Below, piece after piece: positions 1-5,335 of a stretch of DNA of 7,297 bases; the first letter of the stretch is position 1, and each line of letters starts with the position of its first letter. The notes under the pieces are model-generated. The model ran no database searches. It was not told where the DNA came from and was given only the letters and a program-made list of their open reading frames with translations. Source of the DNA: CAZCJU01 sp964498965 (GTDB lineage Bacteria > Bacillota > Clostridia > Oscillospirales > CAG-272). The position numbers and the translations under genes are program-made. Location of the stretch: contig CAZCJU010000072.1 of NCBI GenBank assembly GCA_964498965.1, forward strand, positions 1 through 7,297, written 5' to 3'.

Positions 1-48
1 AAACACTCGGTCAGAGAAACAATTGACACGTTCGGTCGATCGCAATAA
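1..48 (+). CDS. possible 3' end of a + strand gene cut by the left edge
   Basis: Frame 1 is open from the window edge to a TAA at 46-48 and would give the C-terminal residues SVRETIDTFGRSQ. The only real support is context: the stop lies 11 bases before a strong intrinsic terminator that works in the + direction, so some + strand transcription unit ends here. I do not recognise the protein from so short a tail. The second frame also stays open through this stretch, but it reads straight through both terminator hairpins and is unlikely to be coding. Confidence 0.35.
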   Translation, partial: KHSVRETIDTFGRSQ

Positions 49-59
49 GATCGGATCAC

Positions 60-94
60 AAACTCAAGGCACTGTTATTCGGTGCCTTGAGTTT
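60..94 (+). terminator. intrinsic terminator for the upstream + strand unit
   Basis: A perfect 13-bp stem (arms 60-72 and 82-94, core AAGGCAC/GTGCCTT) with a 9-base loop is followed by the T-rich run TTTTATATTTTG in the + direction. On the minus strand the hairpin is followed by only a few T residues, so it acts mainly on + transcripts. Confidence 0.8.
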
Positions 95-128
95 TATATT
101 TTGTTAGCCCATCACTACTCCCGTGTGA

Positions 129-159
129 AAAAGGCACTGCATTGTATGCAGTGCCTTTT
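129..159 (-). terminator. intrinsic terminator of the solute-binding protein gene
   Basis: A 14-bp perfect stem (arms 129-142 and 146-159) with a 3-base loop; the core is GGCACTGCAT/ATGCAGTGCC. On the minus strand it ends in a run of six T before CACACG, about 30 bases past the stop of the solute-binding protein gene. In the + direction it has four T, so it may also back up the facing terminator at 60-94. A small extra hairpin (GTCCG/CGGAC, 162-175) lies between the stop codon and this terminator. Confidence 0.85.
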
Positions 160-189
160 GTGTCCGGGACCGGACTTTCTAAGCGATAT

Positions 190-2010
190 TCATTGAGCCG
201 CCGCATCGTCTGCGGCTGTTACGGGAAGATAATCCTCGTAATTTTTCAGTGTGGTCTTAGTAAAATATCTGAATCCGTATATGGACGAACCGATCTTCTT
301 AAGGCTCGAGCTTGCGGTATACGCATCACGATAATAGAACAGAGGAATAATGGGAGAATCTTTCATAAGCAGTTGTTCTGCCTCAAAGAGTTTATTCGCT
401 CTTTCCTCCGAATAGGGCTTCAAGGCATAAGCCTCGTCAATAAGCTTATTATACGCTTCACTGTTGTAACCGGAAAATGCGGGCTTCGAGGTAAAATCGT
501 TAAGCACGGTATCCTTGCCTTCACCGCTATATTCAAGTGCAAAGGGAGCAAGCGTCGAAATCGCACTCGTAGAATTGGTCTGATAGTCGAAAGAAATCAC
601 ATCATATGTTTTATTTTCGAAGCATTCGTCATAAGCCGTGCGAGCAAGACCTTTAAGCGTAACCTTGAAGCCGAGCTTTTCCCACTGCTCCTTGGCATAA
701 GTTGCGATTTTTTCGTCAAGCTTATACTCAACGAAGCTTCTGTAATACAAAGTAAACGACTTTATCGCGTTGCCATCAGCGTCTTTCGGCAAAGTCACGC
801 TCTTAACAAGAGCTTTAGCGGCATCGATATCCGCCGTGGCCGATATAGCATCGCCGTGTACGGATCTGAAGGAGGTTCCGTATTTCGTATTGTAAACTGC
901 GGACGGAACAAGACCCGTAGCCGCAACATGCATACCCGAGGTAAGATTAGCTATCTCGTTTCTGTCAAGTGCAAGCGAAAGTGCTTGTCTGATCTCGGCA
1001 ATGGCAAACAGCGGATTATCACCGTTAAAGGTGTAAGATGCAGTCGAAAACATATCCGTAACGGTCAAATCATCCTTTATGCTTGCATATGTTTCGCTGT
1101 CAAATGCAGAATTGTAGAACAAAGTGCCGTTATTGTATTCTTGTGCAAGTGTCTTTAAGCCGTTTTCGTAATCGCCCTTGAAATAATCATAATGGATAAC
1201 TATTCTGTACGGCTTAACGTTCTTCTGTTCATCGGAAACCGTTCCGTTCGTAAGATAGTATCTGTTTCTTTCGAGAACAAATTCATTATTTACACCGTCA
1301 TCGCTTACGGTTTTAAGGCAGAACGGACCGTTAGCAACACTCATTGTAGCTCTTTCGCACCATGAGGTATCGGTGATCTGCATATCGTATTCGTCAAATT
1401 GAACCTTACCCGTTTTTTCATCCGTAAGCGGTTTGGATACCTTATCCTGTCTTAACGGAACAAGAGCGGGACTGGCGAGATTCTCGAGAAACTCATCGAA
1501 GTCTGCACCTTCCTCAAGTTCGATTTGAAGCAATGTCGAATCGGGAGCCGTGATCCCAAGGCTGTCTATGCTTGCATTTCCGGCTTTTACCGCACGAGCG
1601 TTTTTTATGCTATAAAGCAAAACCGCCGCAGTGCTGGAAAAGCTCGGCTCGAGTATACGCTTGAACGCAAACATGAAATCATCCGATGTAACAGGCTCAC
1701 CGTCGCTCCAACAAGTCGTTTTTATGTCAAAAGTAATTTTGTTTTCTTCTTTATCGATCGTGTACTTTTCGGCAACACCCGTTTTGAGCTTGCCGTTGCT
1801 TTCGATCTTCATCAAGCCTTCATATAAAAGCCCGAGGATCTTGACCGCATCGGAATTCTTATATGCGGTTGCGGGGTCGAAATCTCTGATTTCGGAACTT
1901 ATGTACATATTGATGATTGCACCCTTGTCGCCGTCATCCTTCTTCGAGCAGCCCGTAAAGAACGGGATGCAAAGACTTAAGCACAGCATCAGGGCGAGAA
2001 CCTTTTTCAT
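190..2010 (-). CDS. ABC transporter substrate-binding lipoprotein, peptide type (SBP family 5)
   Basis: Predicted extracellular, membrane-anchored receptor that would capture oligopeptides or related solutes for an ABC importer. The 606-residue protein starts with a lipoprotein signal peptide: MKK, a hydrophobic stretch to about residue 19, and a lipobox FTGC with Cys21 as the lipidation site, followed by a charged linker. The mature part shows family 5 (OppA/DppA) hallmarks: LYEGL at 62-66, the WSDGEPVTSDDF signature near 101-112 followed by FAFKRIL, and an NGPF segment at 227-230. The length is at the upper end for the family. I chose the ATG at 2010 because AGGAGG lies 9 bases upstream; an in-frame ATG at 2028 would precede that site and add six residues to the signal peptide. 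It has its own promoter and terminator, so it is probably monocistronic, and no permease or ATPase gene is in the window. The ligand cannot be told from sequence. Confidence 0.93.
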   Translation of the reverse strand: MKKVLALMLCLSLCIPFFTGCSKKDDGDKGAIINMYISSEIRDFDPATAYKNSDAVKILGLLYEGLMKIESNGKLKTGVAEKYTIDKEENKITFDIKTTCWSDGEPVTSDDFMFAFKRILEPSFSSTAAVLLYSIKNARAVKAGNASIDSLGITAPDSTLLQIELEEGADFDEFLENLASPALVPLRQDKVSKPLTDEKTGKVQFDEYDMQITDTSWCERATMSVANGPFCLKTVSDDGVNNEFVLERNRYYLTNGTVSDEQKNVKPYRIVIHYDYFKGDYENGLKTLAQEYNNGTLFYNSAFDSETYASIKDDLTVTDMFSTASYTFNGDNPLFAIAEIRQALSLALDRNEIANLTSGMHVAATGLVPSAVYNTKYGTSFRSVHGDAISATADIDAAKALVKSVTLPKDADGNAIKSFTLYYRSFVEYKLDEKIATYAKEQWEKLGFKVTLKGLARTAYDECFENKTYDVISFDYQTNSTSAISTLAPFALEYSGEGKDTVLNDFTSKPAFSGYNSEAYNKLIDEAYALKPYSEERANKLFEAEQLLMKDSPIIPLFYYRDAYTASSSLKKIGSSIYGFRYFTKTTLKNYEDYLPVTAADDAAAQ

Positions 2011-2019
2011 AGAGTAGAA

Positions 2020-2025
2020 CCTCCT
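2020..2025 (-). promoter_or_regulatory. ribosome binding site deciding the start of the solute-binding protein
   Basis: A perfect AGGAGG on the minus strand sits 9 bases before the ATG at 2010. The alternative ATG at 2028 lies just upstream of it and has no comparable site, so the shorter protein is preferred. Confidence 0.85.
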
Positions 2026-2065
2026 CATGTTCTGCGGAAATTAACCGACTTTAATTACTCTGCGT

Positions 2066-2094
2066 ATTATACCATTAAAATGTGACATAATCAA
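2066..2094 (-). promoter_or_regulatory. sigma-70-type promoter of the solute-binding protein gene
   Basis: On the minus strand TTGATT (2089-2094) and TATAAT (2066-2071) are separated by exactly 17 bases. Transcription would start near 2058, giving a leader of roughly 50 bases. The 2011-2226 stretch holds nothing else I can support: it is AT-rich, with an eight-T run at about 2110. Confidence 0.75.
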
Positions 2095-2226
2095 TACCTT
2101 ATAAAGAGATTTTTTTTAAGATTATACGGTTGCACAAAATTTTATTTGATTTTCTATGCATTTTATACACATTCGTAGGTTTTTAAATCCGCAAGAAATA
2201 ATTATACAGCTCAAATTGTATCGTTT

Positions 2227-2568
2227 TCATTCCGCACGAGGCAATTTTGACAGCAAAGTATAAACTATACAGGTCGGAACACACAAAGATACGCACGTCA
2301 GACCGAGCCTTGCACTTCCGAAATTCGCAAGCACAGCACACGTGATCGTCGAATATATCCATATACGAACATATCTGCGATAAAATACCGCAATACCCTT
2401 TGCCGTGTCGGTTTTCAAAAACAGCTTGATCGCATATACGGAATATTCGATAAAATACACAGCAAGCTCGATCAGTAGTGTAGCACATCCGAGTAAAGCT
2501 GCCAGTACCTGTGTTGCCGTTACGGCACGATATTCGGTTCTTCTTTGAAGTTTTACGACATTATTCAT
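2227..2568 (-). CDS. small predicted membrane protein, function unknown
   Basis: A 113-residue protein I do not recognise. It has a basic N-terminus (about residues 1-16), a long hydrophobic region at about 18-51 that could form one or two membrane helices, a basic loop (YRRYVR, 63-68), then two more hydrophobic stretches at about 69-83 and 87-106. An integral inner-membrane protein with three or four helices is the likely reading. It is probably a real gene: the ATG is preceded by GGAG with 8 bases of spacing, and a perfect-consensus promoter lies 56 bases upstream. It diverges from the XRE/S24 repressor gene, which makes it a candidate target of that repressor. No terminator is visible after its stop, so some transcripts may continue into the solute-binding protein gene 217 bases further on. 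An overlapping frame at 2183-2488 lacks such signals. Confidence 0.68.
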   Translation of the reverse strand: MNNVVKLQRRTEYRAVTATQVLAALLGCATLLIELAVYFIEYSVYAIKLFLKTDTAKGIAVFYRRYVRIWIYSTITCAVLANFGSARLGLTCVSLCVPTCIVYTLLSKLPRAE

Positions 2569-2623
2569 CTTATTTTCTCCGTTTTCGAGGGATTATTATC
2601 TTTTTTGGATTCTCAGTATCATC

Positions 2624-2652
2624 ATTATACACCATTTTCGGTAATTTGTCAA
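2624..2652 (-). promoter_or_regulatory. perfect-consensus promoter of the small membrane protein gene
   Basis: The minus strand carries TTGACA (2647-2652), 17 bases of spacer and TATAAT (2624-2629), an exact match to the housekeeping consensus in both boxes and spacing. Such a strong promoter is usually held down by a repressor, and the repressor encoded divergently is the obvious candidate. The leader would be about 50 bases. Confidence 0.85.
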
Positions 2653-2693
2653 GAGGATTTTATACTTTTCTGCGATTTTTTTCGTTTTTCCTA

Positions 2694-2721
2694 TTGACAT
2701 TTCGGTTTTTTTATGTATAAT
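2694..2721 (+). promoter_or_regulatory. promoter of the XRE/S24 repressor gene
   Basis: TTGACA (2694-2699) and TATAAT (2716-2721) are separated by 16 bases on the + strand. Transcription would start near 2728. That leaves only about 14 bases ahead of the upstream ATG at 2742 but a normal leader ahead of the GTG at 2763. The -35 boxes of this and the divergent promoter are only 41 bases apart. Confidence 0.82.
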
Positions 2722-2750
2722 GGTATTGAAAAGAGAAAATTATGTCGAAA

Positions 2751-2755
2751 AGGAG
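2751..2755 (+). promoter_or_regulatory. ribosome binding site deciding the repressor start
   Basis: AGGAG is followed by a 7-base gap and then GTG at 2763. The in-frame ATG at 2742 has only a purine run before it, close to the predicted transcript 5' end, so GTG is the better start. Confidence 0.75.
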
Positions 2756-2762
2756 AACGCCC

Positions 2763-3485
2763 GTGAATTGGTTAAACAATATTAAACGTATTAAAAATAA
2801 ACTCAATATTACGAACGAAGAACTGTCGCAGATATCGGGAATTCCCATAGGCACATTAAACAAATTACTTTCAGGGCAAACAGCCAGCGTTAAGCTCGAA
2901 ACGCTCGAAATCTTGGCAAAAGCACTGAATGTGAGCATACATGAGCTGATCGGCGGCAATGATATTTCCGACGAAGAATTACGAATAGTCGAGATGCTTC
3001 GCACCGTTGACGGTGAAGATTATGATAAAATATATGATTCTCTGTGTAATGCATACAACAGGGCTATGCAGAGAAAAAAAAGAATGGGTGACCTATTCGT
3101 TGTCGAGGATGACAACACACGTCAGATCATTCTTTACGATGCTCCGGTTTCCGCCGGTCGTGGAAATTATCTCGACTCCGAATGTACGAAAAAACTTACG
3201 CTCGTACTCAACGAGCTTACCGACAGAGCAGATTATGCTTTGCGGGTACGAGGCGACAGCATGGAGCCTCGCTTCAGCGACGGCGACATAGTGATCATCG
3301 AATCCGGCTCGGAGATAGAGCAAGGCAAAATAGGAATATTCATACTAAACGGGGAAAGTTACATCAAAAAATATTACAAGGACAGGCTTGTTTCGCTCAA
3401 TCCGAAATACAGCGACATATGTTTCACCGATAACGACAGCATAGAATGCAAGGGTATCGTCCTCGGCAGGCTTCGTTCAAGCTGA
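2763..3485 (+). CDS. XRE-family repressor with LexA/CI-like S24 self-cleaving domain
   Basis: Cytoplasmic DNA-binding repressor of 240 residues from the GTG start (247 if the ATG at 2742 is used). Residues about 4-64 form an XRE helix-turn-helix domain (NEELSQISGIPIGTLNKLLSG is the recognition region, then LEILAKALNVSIHELI). A linker at about 65-120 leads to an S24 peptidase domain. The features needed for autoproteolysis are visible: an Ala-Gly bond at 131-132 (VSAGRG), Ser166 in GDSMEP and Lys202 in SYIKKYY. Known proteins with this architecture (phage CI, HdiR-type and other RecA-responsive regulators) repress genes until the RecA filament triggers self-cleavage. It is not LexA itself, whose DNA-binding domain is a winged helix and not XRE. 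The gene diverges from the small membrane protein gene and is probably autoregulated. Its 3' end overlaps the convergent gene by 9 bp. No phage genes are visible nearby. Confidence 0.9.
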   Translation: MNWLNNIKRIKNKLNITNEELSQISGIPIGTLNKLLSGQTASVKLETLEILAKALNVSIHELIGGNDISDEELRIVEMLRTVDGEDYDKIYDSLCNAYNRAMQRKKRMGDLFVVEDDNTRQIILYDAPVSAGRGNYLDSECTKKLTLVLNELTDRADYALRVRGDSMEPRFSDGDIVIIESGSEIEQGKIGIFILNGESYIKKYYKDRLVSLNPKYSDICFTDNDSIECKGIVLGRLRSS

Positions 3486-4157
3486 GATCACCGCTCCGCC
3501 GAGGTCTTTCAACGGTCCGTTCGACAGGCACACCGTTTCCGTTCCGTACTTTTTGAGTTGTGATTCTATCCTCTTTCCGTCTTTATGCGTATATAAATCG
3601 CCGAAGAAAAAAACTTTTCCGTCATCGTAAAATGATGCACCGCCCAAAAAACCTTTATCGTAGCCGTCAAGCTCGACATCCCCTTCGCCGATTTCGATGC
3701 AGTTTTTGTTTTTCAGTTTATCGAATATGCTTTTATCCGCCGTAATACACGTATCGTCGGTCACGACGCATGAGCATTTCGCATATCCCTGTTTTACATT
3801 CACGCAAGTAAACGAACTATAGTATTCTCGTACATATACGGACAATTTTTCGAGCTTGCCGACAAGCATATCTTTATACACGAACGCATTGAACAGTATA
3901 TCATTAGGATAATTTTTTTCGTGTTTTTCGGCAGTCAAAAGTAATTTTTCGCCTTCAAACAGCTCTTTATTTTGCATATAATAGTACTCGCAAACAAGCA
4001 ACTCATCTCCGAGCTTATACAAAAGCATATCCGCATGAGAAGCCACCGGGGTATCAAGTCGGCTTGACGGCGGCAAAAGCACGGGATAATAGCCGAGGCT
4101 CTTCAAATTATTCGCAATATCATTACTCGTATTCGATGAAATATATATCTTCTTCAT
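3477..4157 (-). CDS. DUF6873-like protein, predicted GME (pentein) fold
   Basis: A 226-residue cytoplasmic protein with no signal peptide. The order of its conserved blocks resembles what I recall of the DUF6873 'GME fold' proteins of Clostridia: HADM at 41-44 after a PP..RLD..V segment, YPNDILFNAF at 83-92, VKQGYAKCSC at 121-130, a D..CITAD segment at 135-141, KGFLGGASF at 168-176 and a C-terminal LKDLGGAVIS. The GME superfamily includes arginine deiminase and dimethylarginine hydrolase, but the reaction of this family is unknown to me. The C-terminal position where those enzymes carry the nucleophilic Cys appears to be Ile/Val here, so it may not be a hydrolase. I chose the ATG at 4157, with AAGGA 10 bases upstream; the in-frame TTG at 4175 overlaps that site. 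The C-terminus overlaps the repressor gene tail-to-tail by 9 bp. No own promoter is obvious. Confidence 0.72.
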   Translation of the reverse strand: MKKIYISSNTSNDIANNLKSLGYYPVLLPPSSRLDTPVASHADMLLYKLGDELLVCEYYYMQNKELFEGEKLLLTAEKHEKNYPNDILFNAFVYKDMLVGKLEKLSVYVREYYSSFTCVNVKQGYAKCSCVVTDDTCITADKSIFDKLKNKNCIEIGEGDVELDGYDKGFLGGASFYDDGKVFFFGDLYTHKDGKRIESQLKKYGTETVCLSNGPLKDLGGAVISA

Positions 4158-4167
4158 TTTTTCGATT

Positions 4168-4172
4168 TCCTT
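4168..4172 (-). promoter_or_regulatory. ribosome binding site deciding the DUF6873-like start
   Basis: AAGGA on the minus strand lies 10 bases before the ATG at 4157. The possible TTG start at 4175 is partly within this site, which argues against it. Confidence 0.6.
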
Positions 4173-4178
4173 CAAACA

Positions 4179-4215
4179 AAAGCCGTCTGCTTACTGTTAC
4201 AAGCAGACGGTTTTT
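4179..4215. terminator. bidirectional intrinsic terminator
   Basis: A 10-bp perfect GC-rich stem (CCGTCTGCTT 4183-4192 and AAGCAGACGG 4201-4210) with an 8-base loop is extended by a G-T pair and A/T pairs. In the + direction it ends in TTTTTG; on the minus strand it ends in CTTTTGTTT. On the minus strand it lies about 55 bases after the rpmB stop and would end the rpmB transcript. On the + strand it is the first terminator after the repressor gene. Its minus-strand T run ends only a few bases before the ribosome binding site of the DUF6873-like gene. Confidence 0.82.
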
Positions 4216-4266
4216 GTATTCTCCGATACGAACGCCGAAGCACAGTTACGCACCGTTGTTTTGAGT

Positions 4267-4455
4267 TTATATAGCTCTTGTGACTTTTCCCGAACGGAGG
4301 CAACGGGAGCAAACGCAAACTGTTTTCGGCGTGCCGTTTACAGTAGCCTTTACTTTTCTTATGTTAGCCTTCCATGTTCTGTTTGTCTTGCGGTTGGAGT
4401 GCGATACATTGTGACCGAAAGCAACGCCTTTTCCGCATATACTGCATTTTGCCAT
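4267..4455 (-). CDS. rpmB: 50S ribosomal protein L28
   Basis: A 62-residue component of the large ribosomal subunit. The sequence is typical: MAKCSICGKG at the start, then FGHNVSHSNRKTNR (13-26), W28, a basic RKVKA segment and the C-terminal RCLRSGKV. It is the zinc-ribbon ('C+') form, with paired cysteines C4/C7 and C49/C52; an additional C47 is present. The length is normal for the Firmicutes version. The start is set by GGGAGGTG with a 6-base gap. A promoter lies at 4540-4568, in the gap after upp, giving a leader of about 75-80 bases; the hairpin at 4179-4215 ends the unit. Confidence 0.97.
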   Translation of the reverse strand: MAKCSICGKGVAFGHNVSHSNRKTNRTWKANIRKVKATVNGTPKTVCVCSRCLRSGKVTRAI

Positions 4456-4539
4456 TTCTTACACCTCCCGACTGGTTGCTTTTATAAGCATGTACGATTT
4501 ATCTGTTTTTTGCCGTGCAACACGACAACATATGTTATT

Positions 4540-4568
4540 ATTGTATCACACATTATCAAAAAATGCAA
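4540..4568 (-). promoter_or_regulatory. rpmB: promoter of rpmB
   Basis: On the minus strand TTGCAT (4563-4568), a 17-base spacer and TACAAT (4540-4545), with a TGA just before the -10 box (extended -10 pattern TGnTACAAT). Transcription would start near 4533. The leader includes a short CGTG/CACG hairpin (4514-4524) of doubtful significance. The adjacent 4569-4615 stretch is very AT-rich, with small A/T palindromes but no GC-rich terminator for upp. Confidence 0.7.
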
Positions 4569-4615
4569 TAGAACAATAATAAAATTATAATTTTGTTAAC
4601 AATTTAAGCATATGT

Positions 4616-5245
4616 TTACTTTGTGCCGAACAATCTGTCGCCCGCATCACCCAGTCCGGGAACTATGTAAGCGTGTGAATTGAGACACTCGTCAAGGCCT
4701 GCAAGGTAAATATCGACATCGGGATGACGTGCCTGCACCGCAGCAACTCCCTCGGGGGCACCTATAAGACACATAAGCCTGATATTTTTGCATCCTCTTG
4801 CCTTAAGCATATCGATGGCATCAGCGGACGAGCCGCCGGTAGCGAGCATCGGATCGACGACTATAACTATTCTTTCCTCGACATCAAGCGGGAGCTTACA
4901 ATAATATTCAACCGGTTTAAGAGTTTCCGGGTCACGGTAAAGTCCGATATGACCGACCTTTGCAACCGGTACAAGCGAGAGCAGACCGTCGACCATGCCC
5001 AAGCCGGCACGAAGGATAGGAACGATAGCGAGCTTCTTGCCCTCTATAACCTTAGCCTTTGCTTTCGCAACGGGTGTTTCGATCTCCACTTCTTCGAGCG
5101 GAAGATCTCTCGTTATTTCATAGCCGATAAGCATTGCAATCTCTTCGAGCAATTCTCTGAAATCCTTCGATCCCGTTTCCTTTTTCCTCATTATAGTCAG
5201 CTTATGCTGTATAAGAGGGTGATCTATTACGTGCAATGTACTCAT
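4616..5245 (-). CDS. upp: uracil phosphoribosyltransferase
   Basis: Cytoplasmic pyrimidine-salvage enzyme converting uracil and PRPP to UMP and pyrophosphate. The 209-residue length is exactly that of the family. The N-terminus VIDHPLIQHKL (6-16) is characteristic. PILRAGLGMVDG at 76-87 is the conserved RAG region, VVDPMLATGGSS at 129-140 is the PRPP-binding loop, and YIVPGLGDAGDRLFGT at 193-208 is the C-terminal uracil-binding signature. The start is the ATG at 5245, with AGGG about 11 bases upstream; an in-frame GTG at 5254 is too close to that site. It has a promoter overlapping the end of lnt and no strong terminator before rpmB, so some readthrough into rpmB is possible. Confidence 0.98.
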   Translation of the reverse strand: MSTLHVIDHPLIQHKLTIMRKKETGSKDFRELLEEIAMLIGYEITRDLPLEEVEIETPVAKAKAKVIEGKKLAIVPILRAGLGMVDGLLSLVPVAKVGHIGLYRDPETLKPVEYYCKLPLDVEERIVIVVDPMLATGGSSADAIDMLKARGCKNIRLMCLIGAPEGVAAVQARHPDVDIYLAGLDECLNSHAYIVPGLGDAGDRLFGTK

Positions 5246-5306
5246 TCCAAGCACTTCCCTTCGTTTATTTTATCGTTAAATCACTGCTTATTTATTTACT
5301 TCTCAC

Positions 5307-5335
5307 AGTATACTACAAATTTTCGGTCTTTTCAA
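5307..5335 (-). promoter_or_regulatory. upp: promoter of upp, overlapping the 3' end of lnt
   Basis: On the minus strand TTGAAA (5330-5335), a 17-base spacer and TATACT (5307-5312). The -35 box lies in the last codons of lnt and the -10 box starts right after its TAG stop (5313-5315). Transcription would start near 5300, giving a leader of about 55 bases. Confidence 0.72.

Noticed and set aside
23..28. TTGACA as a possible -35 box on the + strand
   Set aside because: No -10 box lies at a suitable distance and the sequence runs into a terminator, so it is more likely part of a coding tail.
142..1158. A 338-codon open frame on the + strand
   Set aside because: It starts inside the terminator hairpin, is wholly antisense to the clear solute-binding protein gene, has no ribosome binding site I can see, and its product looks like a mirror of coding DNA with no recognisable domain.
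2201..2206. TATAAT on the minus strand as a second promoter for the solute-binding protein gene
   Set aside because: At 17 bases upstream there is only a poor -35 match, and a much better promoter lies closer to the gene at 2066-2094.
2183..2488. A 101-codon minus-strand frame overlapping the small membrane protein
   Set aside because: It starts within the 2227-2568 gene in another frame and lacks a ribosome binding site and promoter of its own, whereas the other frame has both.
2511..2720. A Phe-rich 69-codon + strand frame
   Set aside because: Its composition reflects the T-rich promoter region; it runs through two promoters and overlaps the start of the small membrane protein gene on the other strand.
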